Of a stretch of DNA of 64,000 nucleotides, positions 1 through 10,839 are shown piece by piece. The notes beneath the pieces were generated by a model that worked only from the letters and a program-made list of their open reading frames with translations, was not told the DNA's origin and did no database searches. Numbering within the stretch: the first letter of the stretch is position 1; every line of letters begins with the position of its first letter. Position numbers and translations under genes: made by a program. Origin of the DNA: Undaria pinnatifida (taxonomy: Eukaryota; Sar; Phaeophyceae; Laminariales; Alariaceae); the NCBI GenBank assembly GCA_012845835.1, contig JABAKD010000025.1, forward strand, positions 19,948,932 through 20,012,931, written 5' to 3'.

Positions 1-440
1 ATAGCTTCCAGGCACATATTGAGCTGCCCCCCCCCACCCCCCCCGCCCCCAATAATATACTGGTGCCAAAACCGTCAGATTTATCCCCTCGAAAGAATTT
101 ATAGCTTACATGCACAAATTGCCCCTTCCCCCCCCCCCCCCCCGCCCCCCTCCAAACCCGCTCGCTTTTGATCAAAACCAGGCCCCCCCTTTCCCTTCAC
201 AGCTGTCAGATTTTGTCCCCCTCAGAAACGGGTTTTATAGTTTCCGCGCACAGACTGACTAAAATCATCCTGTTGACCCTGATAGCTACACTGTAGTTGT
301 AAGGGGAGTCGCCGACCTATATCCTTAATGAGGACACACAACTCGTAATGCGCGCGATCGGAGTATCACACACAGCTTGCAAAGATGAGTTTCGACGAAA
401 TCTTCTATCTCACAGCTGGAGTGTATTTTAATTTTTATAA
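1..440 (+). repeat. Dispersed repeat D1, copy cut by window edge
   Basis: This is the first of at least a dozen copies of a dispersed repeat, here called D1. It has a modular 5' half in which two related blocks (a CCGTCAGATTT core, then a TTTATAG motif) are separated by poly-C tracts. A unique 3' half follows, from GGGTTTTATAGTTTCCGCG through a GCGCGATCGGAGTATCACAC block to an AT-rich end near TTTTTATAATATA. The last 60 bases contain ATGAGTTTCGACGAAATCTT-type sequence reading MSFDEIFDLTAGV in other copies. No transposase or polymerase is present, so it is non-autonomous or a fragment of something larger. Confidence 0.85.
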
Positions 441-589
441 TATATGTTGTCGTGAATATCACTAACGGTACGAGCATCGGACGTGGACGCGTCATCTACA
501 GGACTGGTGTCGCAACATCTTCGGCGTCATGGAAAAGCAGGGCGTATAATCGTACGTTTTAGCTAATAATAATGTGGAAAGGAACTTCA

Positions 590-870
590 GGTAGATTTGT
601 TAAAATTACGGTAGACCACACTCTACCAACCTATTAGGAACGTAGGGTGTATTTCGTATCTACCGTCTGTCTGCATGATCGCCTCCCAACCTCTGCCAAA
701 CGAAGCAGCATTAACCTAACGATGCCTAACGAACAAACGTAATTGAGCGCGGGCACATCAAGCGTTCCTTTATCACAACACTTGACGATCTGCACTTCTC
801 AATGGTGGTGACATTCCATGACCACACATCACCTCGCTCTTGTGGTATTTGCAAATATGTATATCTGTCC
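590..870 (-). repeat. Dispersed repeat K, single unit
   Basis: The reverse complement of this stretch matches the two tandem units at about 27050-27605. Shared blocks include GAGGTGATGTG with a following GTGGTCA-type motif, AATGTCACC, GCTCAATTACGTT, GGCGATCATGCA and GGTCTACCG. No coding signal is seen. Together with G/H and D1 downstream it forms an array that is mirrored, in inverted order, near 25.5-27.6 kb. Confidence 0.7.
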
Positions 871-994
871 TGATAATTGGCGACCCCAGAACCCCACACA
901 TTTGAGCACGGTAAAAATCAAGGATTGTAATACCACCGTTCTCTACATTATTGTTCCACATTGTTGTCTTGCATTTTATGGTGTGTTGTGTGTT

Positions 995-1095
995 GGTTCT
1001 CACGTGAACTCGCATAATCAAGTCCAGGCTCCAGTCACTCTGGAGTGGAATACCCCAGGAAAAACACAAACAAACCAAAGGTCATCCATATAAAT
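995..1095 (-). mobile_element. RTE-like retrotransposon 3'-end fragment (block A)
   Basis: This is about 100 bp of the 3'-terminal block of the retrotransposon family found at 38.2-44.2 kb. It has AACTCGCATAATCAAG, a shortened middle, CCAGTCACTCTGGAGTGGA and ATACCCCAGG. In element orientation it reads on the minus strand. The usual (GTT)n at the element end, seen as (AAC)n on the element sense strand, is degenerate here. No polymerase sequence is attached, which is typical of a 5'-truncated insertion. Confidence 0.65.
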
Positions 1096-1139
1096 AGCCA
1101 GGCCTGGTGTTACTGGATTATACGGGAGATTCCTAAAAG

Positions 1140-1620
1140 GCCGCGTTGTCCCCCCCCCCCCCCCCCCCCCCTGACACACACGCAAAAAAAAGCCCCCCCC
1201 CCCCCCCCCGCCTCCCCCGCCGCCCCACCTAAAATCAAATATGCTAGAATAAAAAACACTACCAGGCGGATGATATCACCTCATTACCTATCCAACCAGC
1301 CATGCCGTGGCTCCAATGCTCCAATTCATTTTTATCCCCCCCCCCCCCCCCCCCCTCCCCCCTCCCCCACCCCCCTTGCCCCCCCACCCCTCGTTTTGTT
1401 CTCTCCCGCCGCCCCACCTAAAATCAAAATCTGCCAGAGTAATAAACACTACCAGACAGTTGATGTCACCTCATTACCTTTCTAGCCATCCACGCCGTAG
1501 ATCCAATTCATACCCCCCCCCCCAAAAAAAATCCCCCCCTCCCCCACCACCCGCACCATCGCCTAGACCTAGCACCACGCGTATAGCAAGCTCCTGACAG
1601 AGGTACACTTATGCGACCTA
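1140..1620 (+). repeat. Repeat G (two units) and H with poly-C tracts
   Basis: Two related units of about 110 bp (about 1205-1330 and 1405-1510) carry CCGCCCCACCTAAAATCAAA, AAACACTACCAG and CACCTCATTACC. Each unit is bounded by runs of C. A block at 1550-1615 containing GCCTAGACCTAGCACCACGC follows (repeat H). All of these recur on the opposite strand at 25.9-26.8 kb. Proline-rich open frames here come only from poly-C and are not genes. Confidence 0.7.
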
Positions 1621-1684
1621 AAGCAGTTAGGAATCTCCCCCCCCCCCCCCCGCCATTCAAAACACTCCGCCCTCTCCTCACCGG

Positions 1685-2190
1685 TTGTACGACGTACAGG
1701 ATATACATGATAAATTGATGCATTATTTCCACGACTGTCAGATTTGTCTTGAGGGGTTTATAGTTTCCGCGGACAGATTGAGTTGGCCCCCCCGCCCCCC
1801 CCCCCCCCCTCCCCTGCTCCCTCTTGTTCAAACCACGCCCCCCACGCCCTTAAAATGTCCGCCCTCCCCTCACCAGCTATACGACCTACAGTATTCACTT
1901 GATAAACTGATGCATTTCTTTCCACAGCTGTCAGATTTTGTCCCCCTCAGAAACGGGTTTATTATAGTTTCCGCGCACAGACTGCCTAACATCACCCTGT
2001 TGACCCTGGTACAAGCTACACTGACTGTAGTTCCAAGGGGGGTCGCCGACCTATATCCTTAAATGAGGACATACACCCAGTAATACGCGCGATCGGAGTA
2101 TCACACACACACCGCTTGCAAAGATGAGTTTCCACGAAATTTTATCTTCGATCTCACAGCTGGAGTGTATTTCATTTTCATAATATATTT
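1685..2190 (+). repeat. Dispersed repeat D1
   Basis: Near-complete D1 copy with a GTACGACGTACAGGATATACA start, a poly-C hinge at about 1788-1811, then the GTCAGATTTTGTCCCCCTCAG core, the GTCGCCGACCTATATCC block and the terminal GCTTGCAAAGATGAGTTTC motif. The terminal motif has a short frame-breaking insertion, so the small MSF-type reading frame is interrupted here. Confidence 0.85.
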
Positions 2191-2418
2191 ATGGCGCGAA
2201 AAGGTCTTGTTAAGACGCCAGGGGGAGGGAGTCAGCATACCTTCATGAAAGAGGAATATGCATCCACTACGTACATATCCGAAAAAACGCGCGGCCGTGT
2301 GTTGGAGTGTGCATCAAACGCAGCTTACGAAACGTCTGAGTACCACCTGGTATACATCGACGTTCACAAGAAGTGGACACCCTTTTTGGGTTTGACGTAT
2401 GACTTGGAATTAGTATAG
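2191..2418 (+). CDS. Unrecognised 75-codon ORF
   Basis: A 75-codon ATG-to-stop frame of ordinary amino-acid composition lies directly after the AT-rich end of a D1 copy. It is not low-complexity, which is unusual here. I see no signal peptide, membrane segment or known motif. It could be a chance frame, or a remnant carried by a neighbouring repeat. The function is unknown. Confidence 0.2.
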   Translation: MARKGLVKTPGGGSQHTFMKEEYASTTYISEKTRGRVLECASNAAYETSEYHLVYIDVHKKWTPFLGLTYDLELV

Positions 2419-2569
2419 GGAGGGGAGAGTTTTTTGGCGGGCCCTATATTAAGCGTTAAATCGATCGAATCCACAAAGAATCAGAGCGTCAGATCCAAGC
2501 TACGGCAGAGACCTCTGTGTATCGTTTTTTTGGTGAGAGGCACCAAGGACGCATGTATGTACGAGATAC

Positions 2570-2900
2570 ATGTATTGAAGTATACCTGGTACCGATTTTC
2601 GGCTAAAACGGTTTCTGAATAGGTATTAAGGTACACCGCTTCTTGGATAAAACAGTTTCTGAACAGGTATTAAGGGTATACCGTTTTTTGGTCAAAACGG
2701 TTTCTGAACAGGTATTAAATACCGTTTTTTGGCTATAACGGTTTCTAAATAGGCATCAAGGTGTACCGTTTTTTGGCTCAAAAGGTTTCTGAATGACGGG
2801 GCTCCTTACCCTAAAATCGTCGAAATTGTGTCTATGGGCCATTTTAGATAAAGGTATACCGTTTTTTGGCAAAAGCATTTTCTGGGTTCGATGACGGGGC
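2570..2900 (+). repeat. Degenerate ~43-bp tandem repeat with GTATACCGTTTTTTGGC core
   Basis: The unit runs roughly GTATACCGTTTTTTGGC, AAAACGG, TTTCTGAA, TAGGTATTAAG. GTTTCTGAA-type motifs begin near 2611, 2654, 2700, 2741 and 2784, giving spacings of 41-46 bp. The right end reaches a CGATGACGGGGCT block. The same AGGTATACC...TTTTGGC core recurs at 20.9-21.7, 23.4-23.5, 32.8-33.3 and 60.6-60.9 kb. Confidence 0.75.
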
Positions 2901-2939
2901 TTTCTTTTTAATCCCAACATGGTCGCAGTTTTTTTTTTC

Positions 2940-3604
2940 ATTTTTTTTCATTTTTTTTCCCATTTTTTCGCACAAGAATGTTGATTTTCTGGGTGCCTAA
3001 ACCACGGGTCTCTTGTCTGTCTGTCTCTCCGTCCGGTGGTGTATCTCATTGCACATTCGGTTTTGCTCGGATTCGGTTATCGGGTCTTTACGTTAGAGAG
3101 CTCTCTTCACGTGCGAACGGAGGCTCTCGGAAAATGAACGGTGCAACTCTACTATCGAGTGTAGCTTGATCGATCTCGGCCTACCATATACTGTATATAT
3201 GTAGGTACCAGGCATAAAACATCATCTATTTAATGTAAAAAAATATTCCCCACCACACAAAAAAAAACAGAAAATTCCGACGATTTTCATTTTTTTTTGG
3301 AGAGGGTTAAGGAGCCGGGGGGGGGGGGCGTCTTTTTTTCAGATAAAATCTTCTAAAACCAAAAACCAAAAACCAAAATGCCGCGCTTGCCTCTCTGTGT
3401 CGTAGAACGCGCGTGGACCCGTAGCTGAGATGTATGCATTCTGAAATCTCCCGCTTTTTCTTTTTTCCGTTGTTAGGGGTTAAAGCTTCTGTCTAGGCGA
3501 TCCCTCGGACGCGGCTGTGGCCTGCTGTTGTTCAACGATCTTTTTTCTTTTCCTTTTGCCGCGCGCGGTTGATAACTTCCGCCCCCTCAGGACTCCGACG
3601 GCGA

Positions 3605-3642
<38 letters not shown>

Positions 3643-4840
3643 TCGGACAAACGTCGCCCGCCGCCATTGTCTGGAGGAAGAGGTTTTCCTGCTCTCGCTG
3701 AACTCAGCCAGAAATACCCGAAAAAGTCCCCACAGTTTTTTTTACATACATTTCACTGCTCGCTCGCTCAAAAGTTCTAAAGTCCCTGAAAAATCAAGAT
3801 TATTAGTTGGTCCCACCAGCATGTATGCATGTGCACTGGTGGCTGGGTTTGACTAGAACCTAAAATCACAGAAACACTCAGGCGCGTGTCTCGAGAGAGC
3901 AAGGTGTTTGTGAGCAAGCTTGCCCCCCCCCCCATCAATGGAATGGACGTACCGAGTAATATTCGTGAGTCGGTTCTACCGGTGCTAGCCCCCCCCCTTG
4001 GGCAACATTTCTTCATCAACGAAATCGCGGGTTTCGAAACCAGCTCCCGGTCGTGTATCTCCTGAAATGCGGTGCCCCTTGCCCTTCCCCCCCCCCCCGC
4101 CCGACGTCGTCATCGATCGTTCGATAGCCCTTTGCTCAAACAAGAAAATATATGAGAAATGAATTCATGTTTCTTATCATATCCTTCCTCGTGTCGAGAG
4201 CAGCCACGAAGCGCTCGTTAATACAAAGGCAATATTTATCGGTGGTTTTTCGGGGGGGGGGGGGGGGGGGGGCTATCGTAGTATAACCAGTCTTCTAATA
4301 ATATACATACCTTGTATGTATATATAATGTACATAATTTGTACCCGGTATAATTTAATATATATATATACATGTTTTTTCGTTTCCTGGGCCTAGTCCTC
4401 CTTTGGGGGGGGGGGGGGGCGGGGCTGTTCATTTTAGCTGTTCACAAAATGGGGCATTTTAGTTTTTCAAGGAACCTTTTTTGTTTCCCCCCCCCAAAAA
4501 ATTGTTTTTCTTGGTCTCGCCGAAGGCAAAAGAGCTCGAGAGCTCCTCATCATGTAGAACTGCTATGATTCCCCCAGAAAGTAAGTGCAAATCCATGGGG
4601 GGTGCACATGTTAAATATGGTACGGTGTCTTGGAAATGGCCGCAATTTTTATCCTCGCCCACACGACCCATGACGAGTAAATGGCCGTTGTTGTATCGAT
4701 AGCGAGAGGAAGGCGTTTCGTACTCGGGGTCTAGTCGGGAGACGAAGAGAGTAGAGGCACGCGTCGTCGTGTCCCCCGGCCGCTCAATCAATTCGTCGTC
4801 ATGATTACGAGGAGATAAATCATACAAACAAAGCTACACG
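2940..4840. other. Non-coding stretch with homopolymers and a (CGG)n tract
   Basis: No gene can be supported here. The stretch holds T-rich runs, a fragment of the TTCCGACGATTTT repeat near 3280, a (GGC)n tract at about 3610-3640 that creates arginine- or glycine-rich frames, and poly-C or poly-G runs near 3925, 4087, 4252 and 4406. AT-rich dinucleotide sequence lies at 4300-4370. Confidence 0.5.
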
Positions 4841-4849
4841 GTGTGCTCT

Positions 4850-4852
4850 TCT

Positions 4853-4884
<32 letters not shown>
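4850..4884 (+). repeat. (CT)n microsatellite
   Basis: Uninterrupted CT dinucleotide repeats. A matching (GA)n run lies 285 bp downstream at about 5168-5195 in the opposite strand sense, so the pair could form a short inverted repeat. Confidence 0.9.
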
Positions 4885-4886
<2 letters not shown>

Positions 4887-5319
4887 TCTGAGCTTATGTT
4901 ATACTACAACTGGATGGAGTGACACCGAGAGGACACATGCATTTTTTTACTTTGCGTGGCCGAAAAGGGGCAGATATTGCTCTGCGTCTCACCCGCACCA
5001 CTTAACATGGGGACCTCCACCGTTGCCACTGCACAGTCGTTGTAGCCTGTGTCCGCTGTATGTATGCAGTGCCCGGGGGCGTGCTACGGCACCAGGTGTG
5101 TGCACCTAGCGCTTTTTTTCTCTAAGGTGTGCCCCTCTTAAGAAACGGGTGCCGCTCCCACCAAGAACATATTTTTGGAGAGAGAGAGAGAGAGAGTGAA
5201 ATAAAAAACTGCTATTATATCGAAGCGCGGTGTATGAATCACCCTTTTGGCCTCTACTACGTACTACCATAACTGTAAGGGTATACCTGGTGGTGGTGTA
5301 CAACGATAATCATCATCCT

Positions 5320-6035
5320 AATAAACCCCTCACCTAAAGCCCTTTCTCCCCCCCCCCCCCCACCCCCCCCACCCCCCCCCCCCCCCCCGCCCCCACCCCC
5401 CACCTCCCCCCCAACCCATCCCAACCCCACCCCCTCGAACACTCCACCCTCTCTTTACTCACTGATTGTACGACTTACCCCAGGATATACATGATAAACT
5501 GATGTATTATTTCCAAAACCGTCACATTTATCCCCTCACAATAATGTATAGTTTCCAGGCACATATTGAGCTGCCCCCCCCGCCCCCCCCCCCCCCCCCC
5601 GCCCCAACCCCCCCCCCCCCCGCCCCCAATAATATACTGGTGCCAAAACCGTCAGATTTATTCCCTCGAAAGGATTTTGATCAAAACCAGGCCCCCACGT
5701 CCTTCAAAACTCCGCCCCACCCCCCTCACCCGGTTATTCGACTTACAAGATTCACTTGATAAAAGGATACGTTTCCCTTCACAGCTGTCAGATTTTGTCC
5801 CCCTCAGAAACGGGTTTTATAGTTTACGCGCACAGACTGACTAAAATCATCCTGTCGACCCTGATAGCTACACTGTAGTTGTAAGGGGAGTCGCCGACCT
5901 ATATCCTTAATGAGGACACACAACTCGTAATGCGCGCGATCGGAGTATCACACACAGCTTGCAAAGATGAGTTTCGACGAAATCTTCGATCTCACAGCTG
6001 GAGTGCATTTTCATTTTTTATAATATATTCACTAT
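5320..6035 (+). repeat. Dispersed repeat D1, longest copy showing internal modules
   Basis: The most informative D1 copy. Module 1 (5467-5570) has GATAAACTGATGTATT, CCGTCACATTTATCCCCTC and ATAGTTTCCAGGCACATATT, followed by long poly-C. Module 2 (5630-5690) repeats CCAAAACCGTCAGATTTAT and a GAAAGGATTT block. Module 3 (5705-5835) has TTCACTTGATAAAAGGATAC, CAGCTGTCAGATTTTGTCC and TATAGTTTACGCG. The unique 3' part and the AT-rich end close at about 6030. The three modules look like internal duplications of one ancestral ~130-bp unit, each ending in a C-rich hinge. Confidence 0.85.
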
Positions 6036-6239
6036 GCAAACAAAAAATGACCCTATACGTATATATATGTATATTTTTTCCCGACGATTTCGGCCAAGGG
6101 GGGCGGGCTCCCCGTCGATAAGAGGACCATAATTTAATTCAGACAAAAACTGCTCGTCGTAGCACTGTTGTACCCTAGGCATCTCTCCATCGCACGTGAA
6201 AATCGCTTGAGAGGCACATATACAATTGTGTTACATACG

Positions 6240-6345
6240 GTACAATGCCTTGGTTTTCGGGCAAGCTGCTATCTATCTCGGTTAACCTTTTGCAAGTGGT
6301 CAAACGTGGACTAATACCCTCAACTGAAATACCTTAGAAACACTG
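6240..6345 (+). repeat. Fragment of repeat L
   Basis: Partial match to the 9703-10368 tandem array: GGGCAAGCT, GGTTAACC, TTTGCAAGTGGTCAAACG, ACTAATACC. It lacks the tRNA-like part found in the array. It shows that L is dispersed and not purely local. Confidence 0.65.
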
Positions 6346-6679
6346 CTTGCAACAATACCAACAGCCAGTAACTGCTGCGCTCTGCAGTGAGTGGCAGCAT
6401 GTATGTGGAATAGTAGCACACCCCGGTTTTTCCGCTTAAAAATTGAGCCCGGTATTTCCTGCTCTGGGCCAGCACATTCCGGCACTACACAGAGGTGGAG
6501 GGGGGGCTGTTATACCGCATCTATCTGTCCGTCCGCCTCCCCCCCCCCCCCCCGGGCCCCGCCCTCTCTCCCATGACAATTCAGAGGCTCGGGACTCTCT
6601 CAAGCACAGCAGTCGCGGCGTGTATAATACCTGCGTGCGGTATAATAGTTAATGCATACTGTTATAATGTATTATAATC

Positions 6680-6680
<1 letters not shown>

Positions 6681-6711
<31 letters not shown>

Positions 6712-6720
6712 GTGATGATG
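6681..6720 (+). repeat. (GAT)n microsatellite
   Basis: About 13 GAT trinucleotides with a single GGT interruption. A related (GAT)n tract lies at 63228-63306. Confidence 0.9.
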
Positions 6721-6937
6721 ACGTTGCCCTCAAGAAGAGTATAGAACATAACACGTTGTTGTGATAAAATCCCAATCTATACTCGTAGCTAGATCTAGCG
6801 GAGACATTCCGCGTGTGAAAGGATGTATGTACAGCGAGGGTACCCGATTTAGGTGCGTCCGATACTGTTGTTGATGTTTTATACGACGAACTTTCGAGAG
6901 AACTTGACCCGAGAGAAAGAGCGGTTCAAACCGGCAT

Positions 6938-6988
6938 GTGACGGCTTTGTGACGGCTTTGTGACGGCTTTGTGACGGCTTTGTGACGC
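6938..6988 (+). repeat. 11-bp tandem repeat GTGACGGCTTT
   Basis: Four near-perfect copies of GTGACGGCTTT plus a partial fifth. No coding or regulatory role can be assigned. Confidence 0.85.
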
Positions 6989-7054
6989 CTGTTATATGCT
7001 ACAACAGCCGACCTCGTAGTACGTGATTTTGTTAATCCTACGCCAAGACCTATG

Positions 7055-7460
7055 CATTATAAAAATACAAATACACTCCAGCTGCTGTGAGATCGAAGAT
7101 TTTGTCGAAACTCTCGTCTTTGCAAGCTGTGTGTGATACTCCGATCGCGCGTATTACGGGTTGTATGTCCCCATTAAGGGTATATAGGTCGGCGACTTCC
7201 CTTGGAACTACAGTGTAGCTATCAGGCTCAACAGGGTGATGTTCAAAGTCAGTCTGTGCGCGGAAACTATAAAACCCATTTTATTGAGGGGGACAAAATC
7301 TGACAGCCGTGAAAGGAAATGCATCAGTTTATCAAGTGAAACCTGTAATTCGAATATCCGGTGAGGGGAGGGCGGAGTTTCTAAGGACGTGGGGGCCTGG
7401 GTTTGATCGAGAGGGAGCGCGGGGGGGGAGGGGGGACGGGGACGGGCGGAGTAGCTCAAT
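7055..7460 (-). repeat. Dispersed repeat D1, inverted
   Basis: D1 on the minus strand: the AT-rich end is at 7060, the terminal motif at 7080-7130, the CGCGCGTATTACGGGTTG block follows, and modules run to about 7380. A poly-G tract at 7421-7437 replaces the poly-C seen in plus-strand copies. The terminal peptide-like motif has a 3-nt in-frame addition in the Ala-Gly region. Confidence 0.85.
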
Positions 7461-7699
7461 CCGTGCATGGACCTATATATATGATAGCCAATTCGGGATG
7501 AACACGGCACGGAGGTATGTACATATACTTGAGTATACAATAATAGAGCGTTACCACCAAAGACGTCTCAGGACAGGGTCAGTCGAGAGGGAGAGGGAGA
7601 ACAGGTCCAGCGGTCATGCAAGGGGTGTCAACCAGATCGTGTTCTATAGTGTACACTAAAACCTAGAAAATAGTATAGTTTGACGTCAATTAAGGTAAA

Positions 7700-8320
7700 T
7701 TATGATATTGGAAAATTGAAAAATTGCCGGACGTCGCCGCCGGTCAAGAAGGGGTGGGGGGATCAAGGCAACGGTGTCGGGGGTTGACGGCACTCTTGCC
7801 CCTTGACGTGGACGGACATCCGTCAAGTCCGTCAAGGACCTCCACACGCTAAAAATAATACGATTACGTAGTCCGACAAAGACGCGTAGGCTTGATCTGG
7901 GTCAAAAACTAGACCGTCAAGACCGACATCTTTGGAATCAAAGTAGTACCGTCTCCCACAGGGACCTGTGCTTTAGCGTACCCCTCTAGTTTTTTTTTTG
8001 TTGTTTTTTTGGGGGGCGGGGCGGGGTGATATCACTCAGTCTTTGTTGTCTGACCTAGACTGCTGTGATGATGATGACGTGGCTCGAGGCTCTCTCAGTT
8101 GAAGAACCACACCACCGCCCAACTGTTATTATAGAACATTAAGATTCCTGCGAGAATGATAATATTTCCAGAGCAACGATCTGGTGTATCCCCCGCTTTT
8201 TTTGATTACCTGTATTGAATGAGATGGAATAATAATTGACTGTCAGAAGAAGATACTGCTGTTTTATGGTGAAGGATATTATTCGACTTCATGGATATAC
8301 TACTGCTTACTCCACTTCCT
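7700..8320. other. Unassigned non-coding stretch
   Basis: No supported gene. A region around 7735-7930 repeats the word GTCAAG with GTCGGG or CCGTC many times, for instance GACATCCGTCAAGTCCGTC, suggesting an old degenerate short tandem repeat. The rest is unremarkable AT-rich sequence. Confidence 0.4.
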
Positions 8321-8323
8321 TAT

Positions 8324-8482
8324 TTATGTTGGAAGGATATTCGATTTAGACATCGGAACGACATCAGAATCTACGCTATTAATAGATGTTATTGTTATTA
8401 TTTTTGCCCTTCTACAATAAATTATGTATAATATAGATAGAGTAGGCGCCTTTCCGATGTAAATCGAATATCCTTCCATAAT
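8324..8482. mobile_element. Foldback (MITE-like) element
   Basis: Imperfect inverted repeats of about 32 bp bound a ~90-bp centre. The left arm (about 8325-8358) contains GGAAGGATATTCGATTTA and CATCGGAA. The right arm (about 8450-8482) contains TTCCGATG and TAAATCGAATATCCTTCC. A related sequence lies at 23045-23125 with GGAAGAATATTCGACG and ATTTACATC. No transposase is present. Size and hairpin form fit a non-autonomous DNA transposon, but I see no clean target-site duplication. Confidence 0.55.
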
Positions 8483-8689
8483 AAAGCAGCTCAGTGTTGT
8501 AGTATTGCCTAATATAATAGCTATATTGTCGGACGAGGGCAAAAAATAAATAAATAATTATATACCCTAACACTAAAACTGTACGTGTTGCATATAATTT
8601 TAATATATATGTACATGTATCAGGTTACCTTTTGCATACTATATATACATACCAGGTCGTACGTGAAAATATATCATGATATATATACT

Positions 8690-9015
8690 TCAAAACTCCG
8701 CCCCACCCCCCTCACCGGTTATTCGACTTACAAGATTCACTTGATAAAAGGATACATTTCCCTTTACAGCTGTCAGATTTTGTCCCCCTCAGAAACGGGT
8801 TTTATAGTTTCCGCGCACAGACTGACTAAAATCATCCTGTTGACCCTGATAGCTACACTGTAGTTGTAAGGGGAGTCGCCGACCTATATCCTTAATGAGG
8901 ACGCACAACTCGTAATGCGCGCGATCGGAGTATCACACACAGCTTGCAAAGATGAGTTTCGACGAAATCTTCGATCTCACAGCTGGAGTGTATTTTCCTT
9001 TTTTTATAATATATA
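8690..9015 (+). repeat. Dispersed repeat D1, 5'-truncated
   Basis: Starts in module 3 (CTTCAAAACTCCGCCCC) and continues to the AT-rich terminus. It is very similar to the copies at 5.7-6.0 and 54.4-54.7 kb, which points to recent spread. The terminal open frame MSFDEIFDLTAGVYF is intact. Confidence 0.85.
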
Positions 9016-9239
9016 TCACGATATATCACGGTCGCCCCGGTGAGTCGCCCCACGCGGCGGGGGCCGCCGCAGATTCTAAGAAGTTTCTGAGCTTCTAAAA
9101 CACGAGGAGGAGGAGGAGGAAAAAAAGGAGCTCTAGAAATAATCCCTCATCCATCCGCGAACGAAGCATGATGAATGACTTCGAAGAAGGCAACCCTCGG
9201 GACCCGAAAAAACACGTATTTTTGCTGCGCTGCTACGTG

Positions 9240-9660
9240 TTGTGTGTAACGTAGTCCTTCGTGAAACAAATAATCTAGATTTTACTAAACAAATAATATA
9301 CACACCCACCCGTGTACGTCGTAAAAGTATCGGACTAACCGGTACACATTGTTACAAAGCCTTTCGGTCCAAGAAGGGCAAATCTCCCCCTACACGGTTG
9401 GGTGTAGCCCATTTACTTCGAAGCATTAATTACCAATCAATCAGTCGATATCTGGTGGTGGTGATCGGTTACCCTCGAAAACTTCTAATATTATTATAGA
9501 AGGTCGGGGGCAGTCGCGGGGGGGTATATATTTTTGAACCAAAAACGGCGGACTGCGCGGATAGCACACCTGACCTGGCGTGTGCGCGTAGTACGCAAAA
9601 TTGGACGCTCGCGAGTCGACGTGGGAGGAAAGAGAGCGTGCTCTGCTGTGCCTTACTCGC
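9240..9660. other. Unassigned stretch with a SINE-body-like fragment
   Basis: No gene supported. The 9570-9660 portion, with a CGCGAGTCGACG core followed by GGAGGAAAGAG, resembles the body shared by the SINE-like units at 24.5 and 55.1 kb. Confidence 0.35.
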
Positions 9661-9702
9661 GATAATAAGCACAATAAATAAACGAAAAAGGCGCGGGTGT
9701 AT

Positions 9703-10368
9703 GTTATAAGGCTTAGTTTGGGTAAGCTATTGGTTAACCAGTTGCAAGTGGTCAAACGGACTAATACCCCACTAATTCCTTAACAAATAAATGGCGTCGT
9801 CGACAGACCATGGGTTTTTGGGTCGTGGGTTCGATCCCCACATCCACCATAATAAACTTTTTCAGATTTCCCCATGGCGAACTTGAAAAACACTCGCCCC
9901 GGTATACCCAGGAAATGAAATGGCTTGGATATTGACAGAGGTCCGCCGTATATCCGGCCGACCTGCTATCCCGCCGTTTCAGGGGGGGAGAGTGCTATAA
10001 GGCTTAGTTTGGGTAAGCTATTGGTTAACCTTTTGCAAGTGGTCAAACGGACTAATACCCCACTAATTCCTCAACAAATGGCGTCGTCGACAGACCATGG
10101 GTTTTTTGGGTCGTGGGTTCGATCCCCACCGTCCACAACAATAAACTTTTCAGATTTTCCCCATGTCGAACTTGAAAAATACTCTTCCTGGTATCCCCAG
10201 GAAATGAAACGGCTTGGATATTGACAGAGGTCCGCCGTATATCCGGCCGACCTGCTATCCCGCCGTTTCAGGGGGGGAGAGTGTTATAAGGCTTAGTTTG
10301 GGTAAGCTATTGGTTAACCAGTTGCAAGTGGTCAAACGGACTAATACCCCACTAAATTCCTTAACATG
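9703..10368 (+). repeat. Tandem repeat L, ~290-bp unit with a tRNA-like B box
   Basis: The word GCTTAGTTTGGGTAAGCTAT starts at 9711, 10002 and 10291, giving two full units (291 and 289 bp) and a partial third. Each full unit carries TTGGTTAACC, CAAGTGGTCAAACGGACTAA, and a CGTGGGTTCGATCCCCAC stretch in which GGTTCGATCCC differs by one base from the pol III B-box consensus. The unit ends in GTCCGCCGTATATCCGGCCG. It is probably an amplified tRNA-derived element. A proper cloverleaf cannot be drawn. Confidence 0.75.
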
Positions 10369-10424
10369 TATCGTATAGCGAGAGAGGAGGGGGAAGAAGA
10401 GCCTGTGCTTATGTTATTATAAAA

Positions 10425-10740
10425 ATAAAAAATACACTCTCCGGCTGTGAGATCGAATATCTTGTCGAAACTCATCTTTGCAAGCTGTGTGTGATACTCC
10501 GATCGCGCGTGTTACTGGGTGTGTGTGTGTCCTCATTAAGGGTATAGGTCGGCGACTCACTCCCCTTGGAGAGCTACAACTGGTGTATGTAGAGCTTGTG
10601 CCAGAGTCAACAGGCTTATTATATTATAAAACAAAAATATACACTCCACCAGATGATCCAGCTCAGCTGTTGTTGTGTGAGATCGAAGATTTCTTGTCGA
10701 AATTCATCTTTGCACAAACAGGCTGTGTTTGACGCTCCGA
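10425..10740 (-). repeat. Two D1 terminal fragments in tandem, inverted
   Basis: Two partial D1 ends lie head to tail. One (10425-10565) runs from the AT-rich terminus to the GTCGGCGACTC block. The other (10620-10740) is more diverged, with CTGTTGTTGTGTGAGATCGA and a GCACAAACAGGCTGTG variant. They differ enough to be independent insertions or an old duplication. Confidence 0.7.
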
Positions 10741-10839
10741 TTGTAGTAACCCCTGGCCCGAGTTGCGGCTATTTATATTACAATGTACTATAAGTGGGGA
10801 ACAAATGTAGGTACTACAGAATGACATAATAATATACCA

